Counted from the first letter of the stretch, positions 10,589 through 22,662 are shown. The stretch is 64,000 bases of DNA from Cephalotus follicularis (GCA_001972305.1 BDDD01001606.1:54361-118360), one strand, 5' to 3'. Numbers and translations are program-made. Notes: a model not told the origin generated them from the letters alone.

Positions 10589-13500
10589 TGCTGTTTGGAG
10601 ATTTCTTCATCGGATGACACGGAACGATCCCAATTTCTATTAGGGTGAATTTGAGCATATGTATGCATTGCATATGTACTGTTTACTGCCTGATTGTGTA
10701 CTGTTTGAGTATTGTTTATGATTTCTAATGTGTTGATACTTTAGAAATGCACAAATGGGTTCGGAATGAGATATTTTGAGTATGAAAATATGTATTGATC
10801 AAATAAACGTATTTTCGACCGAATGATTTATACTACTGAAACTGTTACTGATATTTTCTACTGAAAATACTTATTTTCAAATGTTGTCGATTTTGGAAAC
10901 ATTTTGGAAAATAACTGCCTGTTATTGATCAAATCGATCATCACTGTTTACTGTACTGTTACTGTTTAAATGCACTGTTTGCTCTGTGAATTGATTGTGA
11001 TTGTGTTTGAGCTGCTAGTTGCGTGGCGGAGGTTGCCAATGATGACTAGTGGTAAGGGCGGGCCTAGGGGCCTGGAGTATGGCTAGGTGTCCCACTGTAC
11101 TGTTTCCTCACCCGATTGCCCGATGTGGGGATCGTCGTGGGAGTGTAGCGTGGGGCCAGGAGTTGGCGGCGCTATAACTGTTGTTGTGGTCCTATGCGGA
11201 CATACTGTACTGTACTGTTTACTGGTCCTTTACGGACATTACTGTGATTGTTGACGTAGCCCTGGCCGGGTTACTACTGTACTGTTACTGCGCACATATA
11301 TTTCTTATATATGCAACACTGATATTTTACTGTATCAATATACGTATTTTCTTATATGTATAAACTGGGTCTCCACTACACTGCATCATTTATGCATTCA
11401 TATCATGACATGCATTATGTTAATCCCGATTTACTGTTGTGACTTAGCCGAGTGAGGACAAAGGCTAACCCCCTACTGTAACAGATTGATGGAGTGGTCT
11501 TGACATGGAGCAAGCACGGAGATTTAAAGAGAAGACTTGTTATTTTCTCTTATTTTGAGTTGTTGAACATTTATCATGTTATTTGGTTTTGTAACATTGG
11601 ATATTTGTTATCTTGTACCGTTTTGTTCACGCTCTGTTTTATGGGCGATTGACTTTGTGACCCGTATTTGGGTAGCGTACGGTATGGGACGTACGTTACG
11701 TGTTGACAGCTTATGTTCCTTTATGCTTCCGCAACTGTTATGCTTGGAAAAGTTTTAAATTTTATGGTTTTCACATGAGCTGGATTTATGTTAATTGCCT
11801 TTACCGCTTTAATGCTGCGTTTTTGTAAACGGGGTGTGACATTAGGGGTGCCAAAGTGGAGAGCTATAGGGCTGTGCCATGCTTGGGAGGCATGGCATAG
11901 CTTCCCCGAATGCATAACACTGGTGCGTTCTCAACAGTGTCCTTAACGCGTTCGTACCTACAGTGTTTACAGCGGACGGTACGCATGTAGGGGAAATGGC
12001 ATCCTCGGGAAATTGCAGAGGACGGGATGCGTGCAGGGGACAATGGCATCCCTGGCACTTTGGCGCACCCCAGGCGTATGCATGGAGCACCTTGGGGCCT
12101 TGGCACTGGGCACCCCGACGTGTGTCCTCGGGCGTAGTAACACTGGTGCGTCCTCGGCGGTGTCCTCGGCACATGTGGCTGGTGCGTTCCCCCGGGAGTG
12201 TCCTCGGGCATTTGCAGTGATCATGACGCATTCAGAGGACTACGGCGTCCTCCGTACTTGGCGTCCCCAGGCATTGCAGTGGTATGGAACGCATGTGTCC
12301 TCCGCACTTATCCCCGGGCATTTAACACTGATGCATCCTCTGCGCTTGTCCCCTGGCGATGGCACCTCAGGCATCTTTACAGTGCAAGCTCGGTGTCCAT
12401 GCATACAAGGACGCATGAAAGGCTATGGCGCACCCCTGGCACGAGTGTAGCAGAACGCCTGGATAAAAGAATGTTTCCCTGGCGCATTGTACATCATTTG
12501 GCATCCTCAACATGTGACGCCAATGCACGTGACTCACTGCACAGTAACAACAAGGACGCCGATGACACTTAGCGCGATGTACCTGGATGCACGAATGCGT
12601 GCTTGGGCGTAGTGACTCAACAGTGTCCATGGAGTAGTGCACATTTTATCCTTGCATTTCTAAGACAATTATTCTATACTAACAGTAGCACAACATATCA
12701 ATTAAAATTATTAGGGAGTGCTGGTAGGAGTGTTAGATTAGGGTGTCCCTGCAAGCCACGAGAAGGTTGTAGACATATGTTGTTGACATATGACACACTC
12801 TTGAATCGTACATTCTTAGTTCCATTCGTGTTCTATTATGCATATTCAGTAAACATTGGCATCTGGCTATATGTATTATCCCAAACCATCTCAACGGATC
12901 AGTTGATCACATGTCAACTGAATACACAGATAGCGTCCTGTCCGTAAAGGGTTGGATCTCGTGCCTGAGAGGTTATGAGAATGAGATTCTTTTTTCCTTG
13001 TGACAAAAGTTCGAAGTCATAGGTTTACTTTCTTAGGGCAATTGATGAACCGCAAAGACTTTCCATATTATGCTTGCTCTCTTGAGTGTGGGGGATGGAA
13101 AATCTCATTGCCATTTGGGTTTTACCCTAAAGCTGATGCGGGGTGCTTGCAGAGGTACGACCCTGAACCGACCCACCATAAGTTATCTATTTGGATAGTC
13201 AACATCTCTGTAATAGAGTTCCTACTGTCACGGTAGTGTTTAGTCAAAGAGGGCTAGTGTAACACCCCCGATTCGGAGGGAGTCGTCACGGGTCCTAATC
13301 CGAGTCTAAACATAACTTATCTTATATCATGGCCCAATTTTATTCTTTTTATTACTTATCTTTTATTCAATTGCGTGATGGTCTAAGGCTCAATATTCGA
13401 AAACTAAAACATAGTCTAAGACTTTATTCATAATATGAAAACTTAAACATAATTCGAAAACTTAATCATAAACAAAAACTTAAAACATAAGTCTAAGTCA

Positions 13501-13979
13501 TAGACTGAAAGGCAAAACATAGCTCAAATAATGGTTCTAACATAACCATAAAATAACTAAGCATAAACGAGTCCATCTCCTAAGTGATCCTCAACATAGG
13601 TGACATCTCGCTCATCACACATTTCCCGTATGCTGTCCCAAAGTACCTGCCGCATGGAAACAAAAAAAAAAACGCGGCTGAGCAAACCTCAGTACGGATA
13701 TAGAATCATAAAACATGAAACGATAATTTAAACGATAGAAAATACCTGAACTTTGAAATATCGTACAAAACATGTATAAAAATATTTATAAACAGTTCTA
13801 TCAAGTCAAAACAGATATCCGAATTCCAAAACGTTAACAAAGTTCAAAAACGATATCCGAAAACAAAATCTGATTTTCAAAGCATAATCCAAGTTTCAAA
13901 GCAAATCAAAATTCCAAAACGATACTCAAAAATCTCTTTAACATTGTCCGAGTAAAAAGGGGTTTTCAAAACAAAACAT

Positions 13980-14120
13980 ATCCGAATCCGATATCTCATA
14001 AAAGAGATCCAAAACATATAACAGAGACTTATCCGAATCCGATATCTCATATAGAGATCCAAAACATATAACAGAGACTTATCCGAATCCGATATCTCAT
14101 ATAGAGATCCAAAACATATT
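13980..14120. repeat. S2 tandem repeat, about 45-50 bp units
   Basis: Three near-identical units built on ATCCGAATCCGATATCTCAT followed by AGATCCAAAACATAT. S4 lacks the expansion. Confidence 0.8.
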
Positions 14121-14699
14121 CAGAAGTGCAAGGGGTTTGCAAGGCCCACAAGCTCCGACGAAAAGACGTGTACGGCACTACACAATCAATCCCCAAAATC
14201 CGAATCCAATAACATATCCTAGGATCGACCCATACGCCTCTATCAAATAGCGGATCCATAAGTCCACCTCATGGGACTTATTCAAAACAAAGAGAGACGC
14301 CGTAGACTAATCACACCGCTACGGAAGTGTCACGTCCCCGTGCCAGGCCCACGACGTGCCTATGGTACACCCCATAGGTGGGAAATATCTCTGTATATTC
14401 CAAAGTTAACATACTTCCTAAGGTGAAAGTCATGTTTGTATAACACACTCCGATAGAAGAAGTCATGTTCCATATCAAATCAAAAATCCGTACACTTTCG
14501 AATGTGAAAGTCATACTTAGTTTATAAAACAAGTGATATAAAACTTTAGTAGGAAAAACAGATTTATAAAATATCCAAGTTTTCATAACGTTTCATAAAC
14601 ATTCAAAATCGACATTCGTATTTCAAAACATATCGATTTACGAAGCATAACGGAGTTTCATAAATTCAGAGGAAACATGTTCATAAAACGGAATAGTTT

Positions 14700-15045
14700 C
14701 AGTAAAGTCAGATAGCGAAAGAGCAGAAAATCCGTACGTTATTCATAAAAATATAAAACTAATATTTTTACTCTAATAAAATCAATAGGAGCACCAAAGA
14801 AAGAATAATCCGTACGTTATTCATAAAAAAGAGAAACGGGACAGTTTTAATAAAACCAGATAGCCAAAGAGCAGAAAATCCGTACGTTATTTATAAAATT
14901 AATAAACTGAATTTATTCAGATAAAACCGAAGGAGATATCGAAGAACGAAAAATAGGTACGTTATTCAGAAAATAAAACTATATATTTTTATTTACTACA
15001 GTAAAACCGATAGGAGGGTATCAAAGAAGGAGTTATCCGTACCTT
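14700..15045. repeat. S2 tandem repeat, 70-81 bp units
   Basis: Five diverged units marked by TCCGTACGTTATTCATAAA at 14731, 14809 and 14879 and weaker forms at about 14955 and 15036. S4 has the corresponding sequence once (near 49650, GGTACGGATTTTCTG on the other strand), so the array expanded in the S2 lineage. Confidence 0.75.
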
Positions 15046-16761
15046 AAGCGATCACAAAATAACTTTACGATTCGATCAACAATTTAAAAGTCCCTTGGAG
15101 CACAAAAATCTGATGTGATGAATCAAGAAGACAATAACAGGTTCTAATCCTTGCAAATTCGGCTACCAAGAGAGAGACATACAATGGAGGCACAACAATG
15201 CATAATGGCATACATATATATCACTTAGAAAGGTAATTTAGGTCATGCTAAGCCAAAAGGAAGTCAAAATCTGTTATGATAAGGAAAAGGAGCAAAATTT
15301 CGGGATTTGGGGTGAGAATTGAGGGAAAGAAATCAGTTTTTGTGAGGGTTAAAGAAGAAAAACGGGATTGGAGGGAGAGAAATAGAAAGAAAGTCTTTTA
15401 TTTGCCAAAATACAATATTTATTCCCTTTTTAAAATCCTTTTGTATTAAAAACCAATTTTGATCATTTAAAAATACCAAAAACAATTATTACATATTTAT
15501 AATTACATTTTTATCAATTATCCAAAGGCAATATAATTGGTATAATAAAACCCAAAATAAAAGGATTTGTTTTCCGATTAAAACAATTTCACTACGTTAA
15601 TAATAAAATCAATTTAATATTTATACTAAACATAATTCAATTAATTTTTCTATTCACGTACATAGTCCAACCATATAGTATCAAAACAATAAATCATATT
15701 CTAATAAATATGAAAAACCCTAAGTTTAAATTCACATAACCCAAAGCACACCTTTTGCCAAAACAAAATATGCCAACACAACCAATAAATCATAATTAAA
15801 AATCCGAAATATGCACGTGAATGAACGGGGTATTACAGCTAGTAGATCATACGTGATTTACATTGTGTCCTAAGACTTGAGTGGCTGGCATGCGTTGTGC
15901 AGTAACCGTCCGGCTTTGATTTCTGTCTTCCCCAGCACTAGCCACGTGCTGGCAAAAGGGTTGTCTTTGGGCCTTGTGGGAGCTGCATTGAGATGTATGG
16001 GCGAGTGCGCAAGATGGGATTGTCACACCCATGTTGAGGGTTATAGGCTCTATAACATTTGTAACCATTGACGACTTAATGTCCCGGCCGGGCACTGGGA
16101 GATAGGGAACGAGAGGTTTCCGAGGATATCTCCCATAGTCTCAATACGTTCATGAAATTATAGTTATCGCAGTTTTACCTACGGTGATATTTATCCAAAC
16201 CCTAGTCCGCGGTCAGAGCGGAGATGACAAAGGATACACGGCACACAAACCGATTACAGTGATAAAGCACTGGGGAACCGGCTAATGAATGATATACATG
16301 GTACTTTGTGGTCCACGGATTCGGGGGTGATAAAGATCACACCGGGGCTATTAGCTGAATAGTCGTACCAAAACTTAGGGATGTTCTGGAAAATTTATCA
16401 TTGTACCAGAAATCCACTGGGCTTTCGGGTCCCGCCTAATTATTGGAAAAGTGACGCATGCTGCACACATGCTCGCTTGGTGGTAAATCTAGTTTTTAAC
16501 TAGTATATATTAATTTGACATTAGTGGATTGTTTCTCATTCCACTAATTGTCATCTTGATATATAAAGAGACTTTAAAGCCGGAGCATGATTTAATTTTA
16601 ATTAAATGAATTAACAAGAGAGTCTTTAATTATTTAAAGTGAGAGACTATAATTAAATCATAAAAGAAAGAAAAATGTTTAATTAATTAAGAGAATTATT
16701 AAACATGTGGGAGAAACAAATTAATTTTGAAAGAGATTTTAATGAAAGAGAAAGGAGAAAC

Positions 16762-16762
<1 letters not shown>

Positions 16763-16804
<42 letters not shown>
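16763..16804. repeat. (GA)n microsatellite in S5
   Basis: About 20 uninterrupted GA units between AAACAT and CTTAATTTT. Confidence 0.95.
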
Positions 16805-16809
<5 letters not shown>

Positions 16810-17067
16810 ATTTTAATTAAGTCAAAAGTCAACTTTTACTTAATCTCTCTCACACTCTCTCCCATTTTTTGACAATCTCTCCCATGCGTTTTGGCGAGGC
16901 GAGAGGGGCTCTGTGTGCCAGCACGCAAGAGGTGCGCGTTTCGGCCGGAGGAGTAGCCGACACTTCTCGCCGATGGTCACCAGTTGGTGGAGCCAACCTT
17001 TGGCTCTACCTATCTTGACCTTAGTTTAGGCGTTTCCGGCGTTGTTTGGCCGGTTGTACGTTTGCTG

Positions 17068-17355
17068 AGTCAACTCTGGAGAGTTGACGCTTCGGTGCTC
17101 TTTGACTTGGCGTTTCGTGCCAAGTCACGGTGAGTCTAGGGTGTAGGTGTGTTGGCCTGAAGGAGTTGAGGCGTTTTGTGGCTTGGCGGCCGCTGATGGT
17201 GAAAGACGAGTCAACTCAGTGACTCGCCGCCGGCCATTCTTAGGGCTCCAGGCTGAGTCTCGCAGAGTCTCGGGCACCAGCGTGTAGATCGGGTGTTAGG
17301 CGTCCTTATATGTCGCGGTCAGTCAATGGCGAGTTGACAAAGACTCACTGAGTTC
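17068..17355. repeat. GAGTCAACTC palindromic module in S5 (left part)
   Basis: GC-rich LTR segment with repeated GAGTCAACTC, GAGAGTTGAC, GAGTCTCG and CAAGTCACGGTGAGTC. It continues across C3 at 23963-24010 (GAACTCATTGAGTCACCGCC). L6 has the same phrases in similar order at 63337-63550. Confidence 0.7.
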
Positions 17356-18662
17356 TGAAATAAACACTCTTGCAATATACAAGAGGGGGGGTGAATTGAA
17401 TATTGATGTAAATATCGGGAATTTAAAAACTTTAAATGTAAAGAGAAAAGGGAAAGAAAAACTTCTCTGAATTTAGAGTGGTTCGGCTAACTCTTGCCTA
17501 CGTCCACTTTTCCCAAGGGAGCTCCTTGAGTTTCCACTATCTCGAATTGATTAAGGCAGCAATTCGTTACACCTTACAATTTCGTGATTGACCTCAATCA
17601 CAAGACCTTGACCTCAAGACCTTAGAGGATTCTCCTCTTTTACAAGTAATTTGTGAAAGTGTTTACAAGATAACCTCTCAAATAGGTTTGATATGGCTAA
17701 TACAGATCACAATGTGAAACACTCAGAAAAACTCAAAACATAAAGCTTAAAAGCCTTTTAGAACACTATAGAGCACTTTGAGCTTTTTGGCAATAGAATG
17801 CTTGAATATGATATCTCTCTTGATGTTGTGTAATTCTTGTTGAATTGATGTAGTTCAGTGTGTTCTTCTGAGGTTTGAGTCTTCCTTATATAGGCAGAAA
17901 AGATTTGTAGCCGTTGCATAATTCATGCAAGCTTTTGATTTTAAAATGTGTTAGTGCAACTTTGAATTTTGTCTCTGCTGACATAAAGTCGTCGATGACT
18001 TTAGAAAGGCGTCGATGTCTTTGACTGTTACTAGCTGTTGAAAGTGTGCCAACTAGCCGTTCCATGTTTCCCGGGTCAATCCATTTAAAATGACATCGAT
18101 GTCTTTTTAAAGGCGTCGATGTCATTGCTGGGAATATCTCCAGGCATTTGAATCTTTGAGCATCACATCGACTTCTTCTATAGGGGTCAATGTCTTTTCT
18201 AGGAATTCCAGATTGGTTTAGAAAGACGTCGATGTCTTTGGTAAGGGGTCGATATCTTTGCATGGACGTCGATGTCTTCATGAACAAGCATCGATGTCAT
18301 CACTCGAAATTGTCCTGTAACTTTGGCACCTCAAGACGTCGATGTCTTCTTGATAGGGATCGATGTCTTCTGTACGGACGTCGATGTCTTTTCTTGTAGG
18401 AGTCGATGTCTTCACTAAAATTTGACCTGTAACTTCTGGCACTAAAGACGTCGATGTCTTCTTTAAAGGGATCGATGTCTTTTGTATGGACGTCGATGTC
18501 TTTTGCTTGAAGGTCGATGTCTTTTGCTTGAAGGTTGATGTCTTTGCCCTGCAGATGAGTTTTTGCCTTTTGTACAACTTTGTAACATCTTGCACATAAA
18601 GTAAACTTGTTAAATGCAAATATGTTATCATCAAAACTAGGATTGAGACTAAATCGTCAACA
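17356..18662 (-). repeat. C3 3' LTR
   Basis: 1307 bp, minus strand TGTTGACGATTT...GTTTATTTCA. Only a few mismatches to the 5' LTR in the first 150 bp, so a fairly recent insertion. It is 21 bp longer than the 5' LTR, the length of one extra unit of its palindrome array. Confidence 0.95.
17988..18546. repeat. C3 palindrome array in the 3' LTR (GACGTCGATGTC type)
   Basis: About 19 copies in 560 bp of a motif close to AAAGACGTCGATGTCTTT, spaced irregularly (about 17-50 bp). The frames translated from it give repeats of the type KTSTSxQ or KDIDVF, which are by-products of the repeat and not a gene. Confidence 0.9.
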
Positions 18663-18684
18663 ATCTCCCCCTTTTTGATGATGA
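18663..18684 (-). other. C3 polypurine tract
   Basis: The minus strand reads CATCATCAAAAAGGGGGAGAT directly before the 3' LTR. It would prime plus-strand DNA. The identical sequence occurs in C2a and C2b. Confidence 0.9.
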
Positions 18685-19313
18685 CAAATTTTTGCTCAAA
18701 AAGGTATAAACATAAGTAATACCAATTAAAACAATACCAATTAAAACATAAGTGAATACCAATAGAGATATCTTATAAAGTAAGCAAAGTTCATATTGAG
18801 TGTACAATATCAATAAGCTATGAGTTTTGCTTTTGAGAGCTCTTTCTCCCTATTAGTTATAAAATCTAACTTGTTGAGCCCTTTCTCCCTTTTAATTATA
18901 AAAACAAATGTAGCAATGCTATTGAGTCCTCTTATGCTTTTGAGCTTATTTCTCCCCCTTTTTTGTATAGCATCAAAAAGGTAGAAATCATTAGCTCCCC
19001 CTTAATAAAAGCAAGGGTAAGAATATGAACATAAGCATTAATGCACAAAATATCAATATATAGGCAATAAACATAATTGAGAAAACATATGATCATTAAC
19101 CAAAAATACATTCCTACAACCATATCAAAAACATAAACACAATTCATAAAACTATATCATAAACATAAAAATGTATAAACACCATTTTACAATCAACACA
19201 TAATTTCATTAACAAACTTTGTCCTTACAACAAAAATTTATAAAATATAAATAAACACAATGGTTCATTACAACAAAAACAAAACACAAAACAAATCAAA
19301 AACAGCAAGAAGA
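18685..19313. other. C3 non-coding region between ORF3 and the 3' LTR
   Basis: AT-rich, with further CTCCCCCTT purine-tract-like blocks on the minus strand (about 18950-19010) before the main tract. C2a and C2b have the same layout: several GGGGGAG blocks over about 800 bp after ORF3. No gene seen. Confidence 0.7.
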
Positions 19314-20624
19314 TCAAGCAACAGTAGGAGGGGCATCGGAATCGGAGTCATCGCCCGAAGTCTCTTCGCAAGTATCAATAGTCTTGGAAGCCGCAAGTTT
19401 TCATTCCAACCTTTTGAGACGCCTCCTTGCTACTTTTAGGTCGTAGTAGATGGTGTCATCGATGTTATCGAAGTCGGACCGAATCGTCACATGATCCTTT
19501 TCCAAGTTCTTGAGCCGCGAGTTGACTTGCCCAAATTTTTCTTCAAGCGAAGCTTGCATAGAATCAAATCTAGAGCGCATAAACTCCATCATCCTATCAA
19601 AATCAGTGGTGGATGAGGATCCTTGAGCTTGAGCTGGGTGAGCTTCTTCGTGAGCTTCCCATGGAGGGTTCTCCTATTGTTCTTCTCGCTCAATCCTTTG
19701 CACATGATCAACTTTGGGGCAATAAGTCCAAATGCCTCCCTGGTTTTTCCAACCCATCCTATTGAGAGTGCTCTTGTTATAGGTGTCCTCCTTTTTCAAT
19801 TTTGTTGCAACTTCTCCTTCAAGCCAAATGTGGTGATGTTGAAAGATTTTGGTGAGGATCGATCCGAAGGGTAGAACGGACTTCTTTTGCGTGAATGCTC
19901 TCACCATGGTTTTGAGCATGACAAGGGGAAAACAAAATTCGATTTTGGAGAGGATGCACCACATGAGGAAAGCTTGCATCCGGGATAGCTTGGCATACCC
20001 ACCATCGGTGGGAAGAAATTGATGCACAATGAGGTGGTGGAGGAGCCTATGATCCACAGACAATCTATTGGTGCTAAGAGCCATATTAGGATGGATGTTT
20101 GGATCGTTAGGGTATAGAATGGACAAAATTTGATTAGGGTGAAAACCCTCAACCTCCAGCCATTTTTTATGCTCAAAAACGTATAAGCCGGTGTATGGAA
20201 TATGAAGGATAGAGGCTAGAATCCTAGCATCTAGAAAGATACGCTGCCCTTTGACAGTAGAGGAGAGAGCAAACTCCTCATTAGGGCTGGATACAATCCT
20301 AAGATTTGTATAAAATTCCTTGACCAATTTTATATAAAAAGGGTCCAAAATTTGGACAAGAGGAATGAGGTGTAAGTCCTCAAGCTAGGAAACAAAAGAA
20401 AACTCACTAGAACAGAAGGCAAGATCAATGTTTCTGCCTCCCATTAGACGTTTGTCCACAAAAATGACATTTCTCAAAGGGATTTGCTCTTCGGATTCAG
20501 AATCCGATTGGAGAGCAGGGTCAGGGGAAGGCTCCCTAATGTCAAGCCTCTTCCTTTTAGCAGATTTCTTAGGCTGGGAAGATGATGCAGCCTTCTTATG
20601 GGCAGATCGTTTTGACCTAACCAT
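19314..20624 (-). pseudogene. C3 ORF3: env-position protein of unknown function, three stops
   Basis: One continuous minus-strand frame of about 437 codons, from MVRSKRSAHKK (20624) to DAPPTVA (stop 19314-19316), broken only by in-frame stops at 20385-20387, 19674-19676 and 19401-19403; no frameshift. Layout: basic, Lys/Ser-rich N-terminus; core with LVKEFYTNL, STVKGQRIFLD, RLLHHLIVHQFLP, LTKIFQHHH and TLNRMGW; then a heptad-like coiled-coil stretch (MRSRFDSMQASLEEKFGQVN) and an acidic end. It aligns in order with C2 ORF3 (LIKEFYAHM, RFLHRAICTHILP, ITKILQYFH, TLGRMGF). No signal peptide or membrane segment. It resembles the family I know as 'putative plant transposon protein' (Pfam PF20167, from memory). 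Function unknown. Confidence 0.85.
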
Positions 20625-20829
20625 TTTATCAAACAGTTGGTGAGCACAATAGAAAGACACAGAGAATGACAAAAACAGATGGATTAGAGGATATGAAAAC
20701 GGTTTTTTATGTTGAAAACGGATTTAGAAGATAGTTTTCGAACTACTAGAATGATTTTTGAAAGAAAAATAAAGAGAGTAGAAATTTTCGAAAAACTCAA
20801 AATAGGGTTAAAGTGAGAAATGAGCATGA

Positions 20830-21066
20830 GATCGACGTTTTTATGAAGAAGTCGATTTATGGGTTAAAGATGTCGACGTGATTCTAATGACGTCGACGCG
20901 TTCTTTAAAAGAACGAAAGAAATAGATTCAGAAAACGCTGCGTTTTGAAAAGCATCGACGCGTTTGTAAAGAAGTCGACGTGTTTTAAAGAAATCGATGT
21001 TTTGTGAAAGAGATCGACGTGATTTCATAAAACACAAAATTTTCCAGAAAAGAAGTCGACGTTTTT
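20830..21066. repeat. C3 palindrome array upstream of ORF3
   Basis: About nine copies of RTCGAYGT-type motifs (AGATCGACGTTT, ATGTCGACGTGAT, TGACGTCGACGCG, AAATCGATGTTT, GAAGTCGACGTTT) between the RNase H end (21173) and the ORF3 start (20624). Same flavour as the C3 LTR arrays, not that of C2. Confidence 0.85.
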
Positions 21067-21172
21067 GTAAAAACAGAACATAAAACAGGCAAAAACAGAA
21101 CAATAACCAAAAAACAATCATCACATCAAATAAACATACAATCAATCATATCATTCAAACAGAATTAACATC

Positions 21173-21797
21173 ATTCAAGTTCACATAAACCTAATTCTCT
21201 TCTAAACTTAGAAAAAGAATTTTCATCTGAGGGTTTTGTGAAAATATCCACCACTTGTTTTTCGGTGGGAATATACTCTAAAACAATGTCTCCACTTTCT
21301 ACATGTTCTCTTAAGAAGTGGTATCTAATGTCAATGTGCTTTGTCCTAGAATGATAAACTGGGTTCTTAGCTAGGCAAATGCTACTAGTATTATCACATT
21401 TAATGGAGACATCCTTTACAAAAATACCATAATCAACTAATTGTTGCTTTTGCCAAAGGATTTGTGCACAACAACTACCTACAGTAATATATTCAGCTTC
21501 GGTGGTAGATAAAGCTACTGAATTTTGCTTTTTACTAAACCAAGAGACAAGCATGCTCCCTGGGTATTGGCATGAGCCACTAGTGCTCTTGCGGTCAACT
21601 TTATAACCACCAAAGTCGGCATCCGAGTAAGAGTGTAAATCAAAACTAGAATCTCGGGAGTACCACAAGCCTAATGTAGGTGTGTATGCAAGATATTTAA
21701 AAATACGTTTCACAGCAAACAAATGGGATTCTTTTGGATTAGATTGAAAACGGGCACACAAGCACACACTAAACAAAATATCGGGTCTACTTGCGTC
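21173..21797 (-). pseudogene. C3 end of reverse transcriptase and RNase H
   Basis: Copia RNase H in one frame, with the four acidic positions visible: YSDADFGGYK, STTEAEYI, IKCDNTSSIC and VVDIFTKP. It ends GLCELE. The part before FSVCLCARF is missing: at about 21797 the sequence RPDILF joins directly to gag, out of frame. It would have removed RNA from RNA-DNA hybrids. It can be translated now only as a fragment. Confidence 0.9.
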
Positions 21798-22588
21798 TTT
21801 TTGAAGTGTTTGTTCCCAAACTTTTTCTTTGCTAGATATTTTTTGAATCTTCTTGTGATCAAAGCCATTTCATCGTCACTATCTTCTTCACTTGAGTCCG
21901 TTGTGGAAGACTTAAATGCAATGACTTTCTTCTTCTTTTTATCTTGTTCTTCATCATCCTCATGGTTTTTGATGGTCATTTCATGTGTCATGAGTGATCC
22001 AAGAAGTTCTTCAAGCGACAAGGTGTTGAGGTCTTTTGCTTCCTCTATAGCCGTAACCTTAGGCATCCAAATTTTCGGTAGACACCTAAGTATATTTCTT
22101 ACCATCTCACTATTAGTGTAGCATTTATTTAAAGATTGTAAAGAATTAATAATATTTCTAAATCTAACAAACATACCGGAAATGTTTTCATTTTCCTTCA
22201 TAGAGAACATTTTGTATTCTCTTACAAGCAAATTTATTTTAGCATCCCTGACTTGGTTGGTTCCTTCATAGGTAACCTCTAGTCTATCCCACATCTCTTT
22301 TGCGGTAGCACATGATGATACTCTATTGAATTCATTTGAATTTAAAGCACATATAATAACATGTTTTGCTTTAGCATTTAATTGTACCTTCTTTCTATCA
22401 TCATCCGTATATGAGCTTCTCGGTTTGAGGGTTTTGATACCTTCTTGCGAGATGATGTGAGGAAGTTCGGGGCCGTCGATGATGATGTCCCATAGGTTGA
22501 AGTCAAGAGCTTGAATAAATATAGTCATTTTTGCTTTCCAATGACTGTAGTTGTTTCCATCGAAAAATGGAGGCTTTGAGATGGACAT
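21798..22588 (-). pseudogene. C3 gag, truncated
   Basis: Starts MSISKPPFFDGNNYSHW (22588), the typical N-terminus of copia Gag (DUF4219 then UBN2), and stays open for about 260 codons through WDRLEVTYEGT, ILRCLPKIWMPK and a Lys/Asp-rich stretch. It is cut at about 21797, before the zinc knuckle, and runs out of frame into the RNase H region, ending at 21710. The start is supported by its position about 75 bp downstream of the primer site. Confidence 0.9.
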
Positions 22589-22662
22589 GCTTTATTTGTT
22601 TGACATATTCAATTCCATGACGGATCTTTGTAATCTCTAACAATTAAGAAATAAGATTAACC

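Larger units (their letters stand above)
9175..11841 (+). mobile_element. S1: gypsy-type solo LTR
   Basis: A 2667-bp LTR, TGTAACGCCCGG...GGGGTGTGACA, flanked by TTAGG at 9170-9174 and 11842-11846. There is no internal region, so it is a solo LTR. Its end and the block around 11440-11480 (TAGCCGAGTGAGGACAAAGG) match S3 on the other strand, so the two are related families. It carries two palindrome arrays, A and B, listed separately. No gene is present; the GC-richer segment 11010-11170 is unexplained LTR sequence. Confidence 0.9.
13258..15837 (-). mobile_element. S2: gypsy-type solo LTR, minus strand
   Basis: A 2580-bp LTR between copies of GCTAG (13253-13257 and 15838-15842). On the minus strand it reads TGTAATACCCCGTTC...GGGGGTGTTACA and matches S4 (48078-50830), including ACGTCGTGGGCCTGGCAC (here 14339 region, in S4 near 49990) and the GCTCAGCCGCG block. 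Same family, opposite strand. Unlike S4 it has no GTCGAC array, but it has two other tandem arrays. No gene seen. Confidence 0.9.

Noticed and set aside
11842..12642. Overlapping long frames on both strands in GC-rich DNA
   Set aside because: They lie in the G1 5' LTR, match the GC-rich minisatellite zone of G2, and have no domain. Same for 54381-55305 and 61648-62509.
17988..18546. CRISPR-like regular repeats
   Set aside because: Units are self-palindromic, spaced irregularly, within an LTR of a plant retrotransposon, and the spacers are themselves similar. No cas genes.
17886..18634. Repetitive proteins with KTSTSxQ and KDIDVF units on both strands (also 23207-23934)
   Set aside because: They are the translation of the GTCGAC-type array in the C3 LTR. 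Both strands are open because the motif is palindromic. No start context or conserved domain.
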